NCBI GenBank assembly: GCA_021604545.1
Contig: BQJE01000001.1
Coordinates: forward strand, 603,444-667,443
Length of the DNA: 64,000 bases
From: Micavibrio sp.
GTDB taxonomy: Bacteria; Pseudomonadota; Alphaproteobacteria; Micavibrionales; Micavibrionaceae
Direction: 5' to 3'
Shown piece by piece: positions 46,646 to 53,414 of this stretch; position 1 is the stretch's first letter; each line of letters opens with the position of its first letter. Position numbers and translations under genes: made by a program. The notes beneath the pieces are model-generated. The model saw only the letters and a list, made by a program, of their open reading frames with translations. It was not told where the DNA came from and searched no databases.

Positions 46646-46647
46646 TG
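46614..46647. repeat. Duplicated nuoE 5' end, relic copy
   Basis: Direct-repeat partner of 46195-46228 (30 of 34 positions identical). It keeps the original junction with the upstream gene (ATGA overlap), which suggests that this is the ancestral position of the nuoE start. Confidence 0.85.
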
Positions 46648-46977
46648 TGGCTCCACACCTACAGATTTCCTTAGCTCATCATCTGCCAAAGGATTATGAA
46701 ACGACGGAAATTCTTTCTGAATCCTCTCATAAAGCGGTCTTTCTTTATGTTCATTGGGGTGCCTGCTTTCGACACATATATCTTTTAAAGCGGTTACAAT
46801 TGTTAAAAACCTTTCTTTTATTTCATTATCCCCTTTCATCACTTGTTCAAGCTCAAAAGATAGTTCTCTTAACTTTCCAAGGGCCTTCTCATCTGCATAT
46901 GATCTTGAGCTGCCTTCAGCTAAAAAAGATTCGACCTCCACCATCAATGTTACAAGTTCTCTTGATTCATCACTCAT
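46642..46977 (-). CDS. Hypothetical protein between nuoD and nuoE, 111 aa
   Basis: A charged, helical, soluble protein of unknown family (leucine- and glutamate-rich, for example [16 protein letters not shown]). It begins by a four-base overlap with the nuoD stop and ends by a four-base overlap with the relic nuoE start, so before the nuclease insertion it was coupled on both sides within the nuo operon. The tight overlaps argue that it is expressed with Complex I, but a role in it is not shown. Confidence 0.65.
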   Translation of the reverse strand: MSDESRELVTLMVEVESFLAEGSSRSYADEKALGKLRELSFELEQVMKGDNEIKERFLTIVTALKDICVESRHPNEHKERPLYERIQKEFPSFHNPLADDELRKSVGVEPQ

Positions 46978-48182
46978 CGATCAATCTCTCCAAACACAAT
47001 ATCCAGCGAGCCGATATTGCTCACTGTATCAGCCAACTGGTGGCCTTTGGACAAAAACTCCAGCGCCTGCAAATGTGCAAAGCCCGGGGCGCGGATGCGG
47101 CAGCGATACGGACGGTTCGATCCATCCGACACCAGATAAACGCCGAACTCACCTTTCGGCGCCTCAACAGCCGTATACGTCTCCCCCGCCGGCACATGAT
47201 AGCCTTCAGTATATAATTTGAAATGATGGATCAGTGCCTCCATCGAGGTTTTCATCTCGGCGCGTGGCGGCGGCGACACCTTATAATCATTCATCTTGAT
47301 CGGACCTTCAGGCATTTTCTCAATTGCCTGCTTCATAATCTTGATTGATTCATACATCTCGGCCATACGCACCAGATACCGCGCATAACAATCGCCCGTC
47401 TTACCCACCGGGATATCAAACTCCATTTCCTCGTACACATCATAAGGTTGAGACTTGCGTAAATCCCACGCGACATTCGAGCCACGCAGCATCGGGCCCG
47501 TAAACCCCCAATCCATCGCCTCCTCAGCGCTCGCCACACCAATATCCACTGTGCGCTGTTTAAAAATACGGTTATTGGTCAGCAAATTATCAATGTCGCC
47601 AAGAAAATTTGGCAAATCCTCACACCACTGCAAAATATCATCGGCCAAACCCTCCGGCATATCCTGATGCACGCCGCCGGGACGAAAATAATTCGCATGC
47701 AGCCGCGCGCCGCACACCCGCTCGTAAAACTCCATACCCTTTTCACGTTCCTCAAAACCCCAAAGCGCCGGAGTGATCGCGCCAACATCCAGAGCAAAGG
47801 TCGTGATATTCATGATGTGGTTAAGCACCCGCCCAATCTCGCAAAACAACACGCGGATATATTGCGCGCGCTTGGGCGGTGTAATCCCCAGCAGTTTTTC
47901 CGTCGCCAGCGCAAACGCATGCTCCTGATTCATCGGCGCCACGTAATCCAGCCGGTCAAAATACGGCACCGCCTGCACATAGGTTTTATATTCGATCAGC
48001 TTTTCGGTGCCACGATGGAGCAAACCGATATGTGGGTCGGCGCGCTCTATAATTTCGCCTTCCATCTCAAGCACCAGACGCAACACGCCATGCGCTGCCG
48101 GGTGCTGCGGGCCAAAATTCATGGTAAAGGGACGGATCTGCGTCTCTTCGCCCATGTCTAGATTTTCTGCTGCGTCACCCAT
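46974..48182 (-). CDS. nuoD: NADH-quinone oxidoreductase subunit D
   Basis: The 49-kDa-type subunit lining the quinone site of Complex I. The 402-residue protein has [18 protein letters not shown] with the conserved histidines, PYFDRLDYV, and the C-terminal [11 protein letters not shown]. It abuts nuoC (no gap) and overlaps the following unknown gene by four bases. Length is typical. Confidence 0.98.
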   Translation of the reverse strand: MGDAAENLDMGEETQIRPFTMNFGPQHPAAHGVLRLVLEMEGEIIERADPHIGLLHRGTEKLIEYKTYVQAVPYFDRLDYVAPMNQEHAFALATEKLLGITPPKRAQYIRVLFCEIGRVLNHIMNITTFALDVGAITPALWGFEEREKGMEFYERVCGARLHANYFRPGGVHQDMPEGLADDILQWCEDLPNFLGDIDNLLTNNRIFKQRTVDIGVASAEEAMDWGFTGPMLRGSNVAWDLRKSQPYDVYEEMEFDIPVGKTGDCYARYLVRMAEMYESIKIMKQAIEKMPEGPIKMNDYKVSPPPRAEMKTSMEALIHHFKLYTEGYHVPAGETYTAVEAPKGEFGVYLVSDGSNRPYRCRIRAPGFAHLQALEFLSKGHQLADTVSNIGSLDIVFGEIDR

Positions 48183-48824
48183 CTATCCCGCCTTACTATC
48201 TTTCCAGCCAAACTCCGGCTTGGCGCCCTTTTCATCGCCGGGCAGCTGAACATCCGTCATCCCCTCCCACGGCGAGAGATAATCAAAACTGCGAAAATCC
48301 TGCGTCAATGTCACCGGCTCATAAACAACCCTTTTAAGCTCCTCGTCATAGCGCAGCTCAACATACCCCGTGAGCGGAAAATCCTTGCGCTGTGGATGGC
48401 CTTCGAAACCGTAATCGGTCAATATCCGCCGCAAATCTGGATTGCCTTCAAACATCACGCCATACATATCCCAAACCTCGCGCTCATACCAACCGGCAGA
48501 GCTGAATATCCCCGTCGCAGTCGGCACCAACACATCTTCTGCCACGGCGACCTTCACCCGCACACGGTGGTTTTGCCGCATCGATAGCAATTGATAAATA
48601 ACCTCAAAGCGCTCCGGGCGATCCGGATAATCGACACCGCAAATATCAATCAAAACCTGGCAACTGCACTCTTTGTTATCCCTTAGAAACTGCAGTGTTT
48701 TACAAACACCTTCAGGCTTAACGTTGATAATCAGTTCGTCCTGCACAAACTCAAAGCCGAGAGAAACATCATCCAGCTTCTCAATAATAAATTCTGCGAG
48801 ATCCTTAATTCCTTCACCGGGCAA
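48183..48824 (-). CDS. nuoC: NADH-quinone oxidoreductase subunit C
   Basis: The 30-kDa-type subunit of the Complex I peripheral arm. The 213-residue protein has [48 protein letters not shown] conserved region (about residues 115-160) with the NPDLRRIL core. No ATG gives a family-like start; the TTG at 48824 has a strong AGGAGG site nine bases upstream and starts [12 protein letters not shown]. An ATG at 48893 would add 23 residues encoded by an inserted hairpin region and is judged unlikely. Confidence 0.93.
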   Translation of the reverse strand: MPGEGIKDLAEFIIEKLDDVSLGFEFVQDELIINVKPEGVCKTLQFLRDNKECSCQVLIDICGVDYPDRPERFEVIYQLLSMRQNHRVRVKVAVAEDVLVPTATGIFSSAGWYEREVWDMYGVMFEGNPDLRRILTDYGFEGHPQRKDFPLTGYVELRYDEELKRVVYEPVTLTQDFRSFDYLSPWEGMTDVQLPGDEKGAKPEFGWKDSKAG

Positions 48825-48837
48825 TGCGCGTGTCCTC
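48814..48837. repeat. Relic copy of the nuoB 3' end
   Basis: These 24 bases read EDTRIAR-stop on the minus strand, exactly like the true nuoB end at 48905-48928. Six of the eight codons differ but every difference is synonymous (ACC/ACG, AGG/CGC, AGA/CGG, stop TAA/TGA). The nuoC start codon lies inside this relic, which suggests that it is the ancestral nuoB-nuoC junction. Confidence 0.85.
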
Positions 48838-48904
48838 CTGCAAAGCAAACCGAAGGTTTGTTTGCAAACTAAAAAAGCAGCTACGCTGATCATACATTAT
48901 GATA
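48838..48904. repeat. 67-bp hairpin-rich insertion between nuoB and nuoC
   Basis: On the minus strand the segment holds a perfect 6-bp stem ATCATA/TATGAT with loop ATG, a 4-bp CAGC/GCTG stem followed by six T, and an 11-bp stem (GCAAA-CAAACC against GGTTTGCTTTGC, one bulged base, loop TTC). It sits between the two copies of the nuoB 3' end and directly before the AGGAGG site of nuoC. Confidence 0.7.
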
Positions 48905-48928
48905 TTATCTAGCAATCCTGGTATCCTC
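48905..48928. repeat. Functional copy of the duplicated nuoB 3' end
   Basis: The last eight codons of nuoB including the TAA stop; the partner is at 48814-48837. Protein sequence identical, six of eight codons changed. Confidence 0.85.
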
Positions 48929-49480
48929 CCTTTGTATTTTTTTCTGGAGCTGTAGCAAACCATAAACCAGCGCTTCGGCTGTTGGTGGGCATCCCGGCAC
49001 ATAAATATCAACCGGCACAATCCGGTCACATCCGCGCACCACGGAATACGAATAGTGATAATAGCCGCCGCCATTGGCGCAAGACCCCATCGACACCACC
49101 CAACGTGGCTCAGGCATCTGGTCGTACACCCGGCGCAAAGCCGGCGCCATTTTGTTGGTCAGTGTTCCGGCGACAATCATCACATCCGACTGGCGCGGAG
49201 ATGGGCGAGGAATAATCCCAAAGCGATCCAGATCATAACGACTCATATAAGCATGAATCATTTCAACCGCGCAGCACGCCAGACCAAACGTCATCGGCCA
49301 CATCGAACCCGTGCGCGCCCAGTCGAAAAGATTGTCGGCGCTGGTTAAAAGAAAACCCTTCTCATGCAGAGTCTTCGAAATCGCCGCAGGTATAACGTCC
49401 TGCTCACCCGCAGGCGGCATCGGAACATTCGTGCGCAGTTCGTAGTCCGGTGCGGTAATAACTTTTTTATCGTGGCCCAT
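48905..49480 (-). CDS. nuoB: NADH-quinone oxidoreductase subunit B
   Basis: Holds cluster N2, the last electron donor to quinone. The 191-residue protein has the tandem cysteines in [13 protein letters not shown], and the other ligands in [19 protein letters not shown] and [11 protein letters not shown]. The last residues, EDTRIAR, are repeated with synonymous codons 91 bases downstream. The gap to nuoA contains a heptamer tandem repeat. Confidence 0.98.
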   Translation of the reverse strand: MGHDKKVITAPDYELRTNVPMPPAGEQDVIPAAISKTLHEKGFLLTSADNLFDWARTGSMWPMTFGLACCAVEMIHAYMSRYDLDRFGIIPRPSPRQSDVMIVAGTLTNKMAPALRRVYDQMPEPRWVVSMGSCANGGGYYHYSYSVVRGCDRIVPVDIYVPGCPPTAEALVYGLLQLQKKIQREDTRIAR

Positions 49481-49525
49481 ATTAGTTTCCAGTTAATAGT
49501 CACAAGTTAATAGTAATTTCTCACT

Positions 49526-49555
49526 ACTTCTAACTTCTAACTTCTAACTTCTAAC
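49526..49555. repeat. Heptamer tandem repeat between nuoA and nuoB
   Basis: About 4.3 copies of CTTCTAA in a row (30 bp). Beside it, GTTAATAGT occurs twice a few bases apart. Such a short repeat could change length by slippage. It lies in the 79-base gap between the nuoA stop and the nuoB start. Confidence 0.85.
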
Positions 49556-49559
49556 TACC

Positions 49560-49931
49560 CTACTCCCATTCCAGACCGCCTTTTTTCCACTCGTAAACAA
49601 AACCGACGGTTAAGACAGCAAGAAAGACCATCATCGACCAGAACCCGAACACGCCGATATCACCCAGCGCAATCGCCCAGGGAAACAAAAACGCAATCTC
49701 GAGATCGAAAATAATAAATAAAAGCGTCACCAGGTAAAACCGCACATCAAATTTGTTGCGTGCATCAGAAAACGCATCAAAGCCACATTCATAGGCTGAC
49801 AATTTCTCCGCATCCGGCTTTCTCGGTCCAGCCAGCAACGAACCGGCAATCATCGCCACCGAGATCACGCTGGCCACAGCCATGAAAATGAGAATAGGAA
49901 GATACGCGATCAGAAAATCTTGGGATGCCAT
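49560..49931 (-). CDS. nuoA: NADH-quinone oxidoreductase subunit A
   Basis: Small membrane subunit near the Complex I quinone site. The 123-residue protein has three transmembrane helices, the conserved loop with [40 protein letters not shown] sequence (the Cys in YECGFD is the hallmark) and the acidic [11 protein letters not shown]. It is the first gene of the nuo cluster. An AAAGG site lies seven T before the ATG, next to a small hairpin (arms at 49944-49956). Confidence 0.97.
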   Translation of the reverse strand: MASQDFLIAYLPILIFMAVASVISVAMIAGSLLAGPRKPDAEKLSAYECGFDAFSDARNKFDVRFYLVTLLFIIFDLEIAFLFPWAIALGDIGVFGFWSMMVFLAVLTVGFVYEWKKGGLEWE

Positions 49932-49943
49932 AAAAAAACCTTT

Positions 49944-49956
49944 AAGGCTTGGCCTT
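49944..49956 (-). promoter_or_regulatory. Small hairpin before nuoA (candidate)
   Basis: AAGGC/GCCTT arms around a CAA loop, followed on the minus strand by AAAGG and seven T just before the nuoA start. It looks like a terminator hairpin but lies in the leader, overlapping the ribosome-binding region. Confidence 0.3.
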
Positions 49957-50054
49957 TTGGATATGTTGCTTATACGTTTTACCAGCTTGGCTCTTTGAAA
50001 GAAACAGACATTGCAGGGTTATCATACGATAAAGTGCTTTCGTTAACATAACTA

Positions 50055-50083
50055 TTGACATGGGCTGCGGAATTATTTAGTTT
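50055..50083 (+). promoter_or_regulatory. Sigma-70-type promoter for the 50113 genes (candidate)
   Basis: TTGACA (50055-50060) followed after 17 bases by a weak TAGTTT (50078-50083), 30 bases before the start at 50113. The region also has to contain the divergent nuoA promoter. Confidence 0.35.
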
Positions 50084-50112
50084 TGCCATATTCATACTAA
50101 ACAGAGAAGAAA

Positions 50113-50487
50113 ATGACTAAAAACAAAGACATTACGCTTATTTTGATACCGGATCAGCAAGAAGGATCAGAATTTAAAAGGCTCAGAAAGGCTTTTAAAG
50201 AAAACAGTCCCAGAACTGTTCAAGGCAGTTTATTTGACCTAAAAGGCATAAGAATTTCTACGGCATACCCAACCCCTCTGGAAATATCAAATGAATATCC
50301 AGATATTACCGTTCAGGTTCCCAATGGCGATTACCTACATGCCGGAGAAGAGCATGTCGTTGCCCACCAGCGCATTGATGTTGGCGATGGCTATCGCTGG
50401 TCACAAGGCCTTGTAAGAAAGAGTCTGTGCAAAGAAACAAGAAGTGGAGAATACCTTGCTCCCTCCCTTAACCTCAGCAACCCTTAG
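50113..50487 (+). CDS. Hypothetical protein, 124 aa
   Basis: A soluble protein of unknown family (starts MTKNKDITLILIPDQQEGSE). It has a hydrophobic beta-like N-terminal strand and a charged C-terminus. An AGAAGA-type site precedes the ATG. It is followed after eight bases by another unknown gene, so the two likely form an operon. No recognisable domain or catalytic motif. Confidence 0.55.
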   Translation: MTKNKDITLILIPDQQEGSEFKRLRKAFKENSPRTVQGSLFDLKGIRISTAYPTPLEISNEYPDITVQVPNGDYLHAGEEHVVAHQRIDVGDGYRWSQGLVRKSLCKETRSGEYLAPSLNLSNP

Positions 50488-50495
50488 GAGATAAA

Positions 50496-51146
50496 ATGAG
50501 TATTGATGGAGGTAATTTCCCAATCCAGGACGGCCTTGATGGCGGTGGAATATTACGTGATCTTACAGCTGTAAATACAAACAGCCCCCATGGCATAGAC
50601 TCGCAAACTTATGCAGAAACCCACCCCAGAAATTATTCAGGGGAACCTCATATGCAAGTGTTTGTTTTCCCTCTCAGCTTGACAACATTTACATCAGAAA
50701 AGTCACCTGACCGTAAATCCAATACGCTTAGAAATTTGTCTACCCAATGGGAAACCATCAATGAAAACTTTTATAACTTTCTTATAAAGAATGGTGCCAA
50801 ACCAGAATTTTCTATTTCTCAAAAACATGGCCACACCGGCTGCGAAACAACTATTTTTGATGACCCGAGAGAGTTTTCAAAAAGAACAGGGAACGACATA
50901 GCCATTATTGTTCCGGCATCTGCAGGAGTTATCAATGGGGTTAGCGCCAGCCCTTTGGGAGAGAGCGCTATATTAATTAATGGAAATGAAATGGTAATAC
51001 AAAAAAATAGCTGCGCCTCCTTGGTTGGCTGGGTTCCAGAACAGGTGTTTTCATGGCTAGGAACCTCTAAAGAGAAGTTTCTTAACTTTGCAAAAAGGCA
51101 AGAACCCTGCATTGCCCCGGAAACAACTATCATGCTGCGCCCGTAA
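50496..51146 (+). CDS. Hypothetical protein, 216 aa
   Basis: An unknown soluble protein with glycine- and asparagine-rich N-terminus (DGGNFPIQDGLDGGGIL) and no signal peptide. The middle contains conserved-looking stretches (SQKHGHTGCETT, NDIAIIVPASAGVINGV) but no family is recognised. An AGGAG site precedes the start (TTAGGAGATAAAATG). It follows the 50113 gene closely and is co-directional with the TerB-like gene downstream. Confidence 0.55.
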   Translation: MSIDGGNFPIQDGLDGGGILRDLTAVNTNSPHGIDSQTYAETHPRNYSGEPHMQVFVFPLSLTTFTSEKSPDRKSNTLRNLSTQWETINENFYNFLIKNGAKPEFSISQKHGHTGCETTIFDDPREFSKRTGNDIAIIVPASAGVINGVSASPLGESAILINGNEMVIQKNSCASLVGWVPEQVFSWLGTSKEKFLNFAKRQEPCIAPETTIMLRP

Positions 51147-51227
51147 AGCTTGGCTGTATAACTTCCTTAACAACCCTATTATTCTACTTTCCAATAGTTG
51201 ATAATCATAAGATGGAAAGGAGCCCCC

Positions 51228-51830
51228 ATGCTTGGCGCGAATAAAATGATGATAGGCCTGCTACTCTGTGTTTTCGGGGTAGCCATTATGGTTGCAAAAC
51301 ATTACGTAGACATTCCACATGTGGTTACCCTCTTTGCTTTTGGAGCCATCACCGTCGGTGGCATTCTATTTATTTTGGGCCTGCTATTCTCAGTATTCGT
51401 TCATGCCAAAGGCGAAAAAGGAATCCACAGAGATGATGCCGCTGTATCCGCGATGGCCCTTATCCGCTGCATGATTGCGACCTCTATTGCTGATGATCAT
51501 TTGGATGACCGGGAAATAAAAACGATTGCCAAAATCTATACGCAACTCACCGGCTCGCCCATGAATGAGGAAACCATAAGAGAAACTGCCGATCACATGA
51601 AGCAAGAAGGCACTGACATATTGGGTGAGTTGGCCAACATCAAAGACATTATGGACAAAGACTTGAAAACCAAAATACTGAAGGCTTCACTATTTATTCT
51701 GGCTGCAGATGGTGTAGTTAATGAGAATGAAGAGTATATCCTTGAGGCGATCAGAAGAGGTCTCGGCATTTCAAAAATGAAATTTAAAGGCATCAAAACC
51801 AAATTCCTGAGTTCCAAAGACCTATCCTGA
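51228..51830 (+). CDS. TerB-like domain membrane protein
   Basis: A 200-residue protein with two N-terminal transmembrane helices (about residues 8-25 and 35-58) and a cytoplasmic helical domain that resembles TerB/DjlA-type domains. Paired acidic motifs typical of that fold are visible: IADDHLDDREIKTI in the first half and ILAADGVVNENEEYILEAI in the second. TerB-family domains are linked to tellurite and stress responses, but the precise role is unknown. The ATG at 51228 has an AAGGAG site; an upstream in-frame ATG is at 51198. Confidence 0.72.
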   Translation: MLGANKMMIGLLLCVFGVAIMVAKHYVDIPHVVTLFAFGAITVGGILFILGLLFSVFVHAKGEKGIHRDDAAVSAMALIRCMIATSIADDHLDDREIKTIAKIYTQLTGSPMNEETIRETADHMKQEGTDILGELANIKDIMDKDLKTKILKASLFILAADGVVNENEEYILEAIRRGLGISKMKFKGIKTKFLSSKDLS

Positions 51831-51882
51831 AACAAGGAAATGGAGCGCCCCCACGAAGCGCATAGCGCGTGCGGCAATAAGC

Positions 51883-52120
51883 ACGAGACTTGAACTCCCA
51901 TTCGCTCCACGAATGGCTCTTAAAAAAAGACGCGAGTGACGCCACTTTGATCTCGTGGAAATATGGTGCTGACGACAAACCTAAGTAAAATGGCGCGAGT
52001 GACGAGACTTGAACTCCCATTCGCTCCGCGAATGGCTCTTAAAAAAAGACGCGAGTTACGCCACTGAGATCTCGTGGAAATATGGTGCTGACGACAAACC
52101 TAAGTAAAATGGCGCGAGTG
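51883..52120. repeat. Two 119-bp tandem repeats carrying the tRNA-Asp 3' end
   Basis: Two units of exactly 119 bp (51883-52001 and 52002-52120) differ at about five positions, and the unit then continues into the tRNA-Asp gene. Each unit includes the last 26 bases of the tRNA (T-arm half, acceptor strand and CCA), a perfect or near-perfect CCATTCGC/GCGAATGG hairpin and a run of seven T on the minus strand. In the relic copies the T stem carries a C-to-G change that unpairs it. They lie just downstream of the tRNA in its direction of transcription. Confidence 0.85.
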
Positions 52121-52186
52121 ACGAGACTTGAACTCGCGGCCTCCGCCGTGACAGGGCGGCGCTCTAACCAACTGAGCTACACCCGC
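52110..52186 (-). tRNA. tRNA-Asp (GTC)
   Basis: A full cloverleaf folds on the minus strand: acceptor GCGGGTG/CACTCGC with one G-T pair, D arm GCTC/GAGC, anticodon stem CCGCC/GGCGG with loop CTGTCAC (anticodon GTC), T arm GCGAG/CTCGT with TTCAAGT loop, discriminator G and encoded CCA. Confidence 0.96.
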
Positions 52187-52259
52187 GCAAGGGTGATAAG
52201 TTGTTTGTTTCTAATAACTAGCGCCTTAAAAATCAAGCAAAAATACCAAAATACTGAAT

Positions 52260-53381
52260 CTAGGCCGCTAAAGCTTTCGGATCACCATTAAACGGCAAAT
52301 CAAGAGATTCAGCCACCGCCTCATGGGTCACCTCACCCTTGCAAACATTAAGACCCGGACGGAAACCCGGAATATCCTGCAACGCCTGCTGCCAGCCCTT
52401 ATCGGCCAGCGCCAACGCATAAGGCAAAACAGAGTGGTTCAGTGCCAAGGCTGACGTCAAAGGCACAGCGCCCGGCATATTGGCCACACAATAATGCACG
52501 ACATTATCAACGACATAGGTTGGCTTATCATGCGTTGTTGCCTTACTGGTTTCAAAACAGCCACCCTGGTCAATAGCAATATCAACCATAACAGTGCCCG
52601 GAATGAGGTCTTTCAACATCGCTTTGGAAATCAGCTTTGGCGCCGAGGCCCCTGGAACCAAAACCGCACCGATAATCAAATCAGCCTGCTGTGCCGCTTT
52701 TTCAAGTGTGTCCATATTGGAATAAACAATATTGGCACGGCCATGGAAATAATCATCCAGATAGCGCATGCGATCATTGGACCGCTCAAGAATAATAACA
52801 TTAGCGCCCAGACCTGTCGCCATTTGCGCCGCATGGAAACCGGCAACACCGCCGCCAATCACCAGCACATTGGCCGGCTTCACGCCGGGAACACCACTGA
52901 TCAAGCGACCTGTGCCGCCGTTATGTTTTTGTAAGTTCGTAGCCCCGACCATCACAGACAACCGCCCGGCAATTTCACTCATCGGCTCCAGCAATGGCAA
53001 ACCGCGCCCGTCTCTACCCGTCACTGTTTCATAGGCAATCGCAATACAACCGGATTCCATCAAAGCTTCCGCCTGTGGCTTGTCCGCCGCAAGGTGCAGA
53101 TATGTGAACAATATCTGATCTTCGCGCAGCATCTTGCATTCGCCCGGCTGCGGCTCCTTAACCTTTACAATCATTTCGGCTTTTTCAAAAACCTCTTCGG
53201 CGCTGGCCGCTATCGTAGCGCCGGCTTCCTGATAATCCTTATCTGCGAAATTGATCGCTGTACCGGCTCCGGTCTCAACCAGAACCTCATGACCCCTTAT
53301 GGTGAATTCTTTGACAGATGATGGAACCAACCCAACGCGGTGTTCCAGTGTCTTAATTTCCTTCGGTACGCCTATCAGCAT
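52260..53381 (-). CDS. ald: Alanine dehydrogenase
   Basis: Converts alanine to pyruvate and ammonia with NAD, and the reverse. The 373-residue protein starts MLIGVPKEIKTLEHRVGL, the family signature. It has the catalytic lysine in VKVKEPQ, a histidine in TYLHLAADK, and the NAD-binding VLVIGGGVAGFHAAQMATGLGANV block. The ATG at 53381 has an AGGAG site eight bases upstream. It follows gabD on the same strand with a 33-base gap, which suggests one amino-acid/GABA catabolic transcript. Confidence 0.95.
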   Translation of the reverse strand: MLIGVPKEIKTLEHRVGLVPSSVKEFTIRGHEVLVETGAGTAINFADKDYQEAGATIAASAEEVFEKAEMIVKVKEPQPGECKMLREDQILFTYLHLAADKPQAEALMESGCIAIAYETVTGRDGRGLPLLEPMSEIAGRLSVMVGATNLQKHNGGTGRLISGVPGVKPANVLVIGGGVAGFHAAQMATGLGANVIILERSNDRMRYLDDYFHGRANIVYSNMDTLEKAAQQADLIIGAVLVPGASAPKLISKAMLKDLIPGTVMVDIAIDQGGCFETSKATTHDKPTYVVDNVVHYCVANMPGAVPLTSALALNHSVLPYALALADKGWQQALQDIPGFRPGLNVCKGEVTHEAVAESLDLPFNGDPKALAA

Positions 53382-53414
53382 GATCAAACTCCTGTTCTAA
53401 TGGATTTATTTGTT

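Noticed and set aside
48825..48893. Upstream ATG for nuoC at 48893
   Set aside because: It would add 23 residues encoded by the inserted hairpins; the TTG with AGGAGG fits the protein family better.
51793..52020. 75-codon frame across the tRNA-Asp repeats
   Set aside because: Made of repeated tRNA-derived sequence, with no ribosome site and no conservation expected.
51883..52120. CRISPR array
   Set aside because: The repeat unit is 119 bp, contains tRNA sequence, has no unique spacers and no cas genes nearby.
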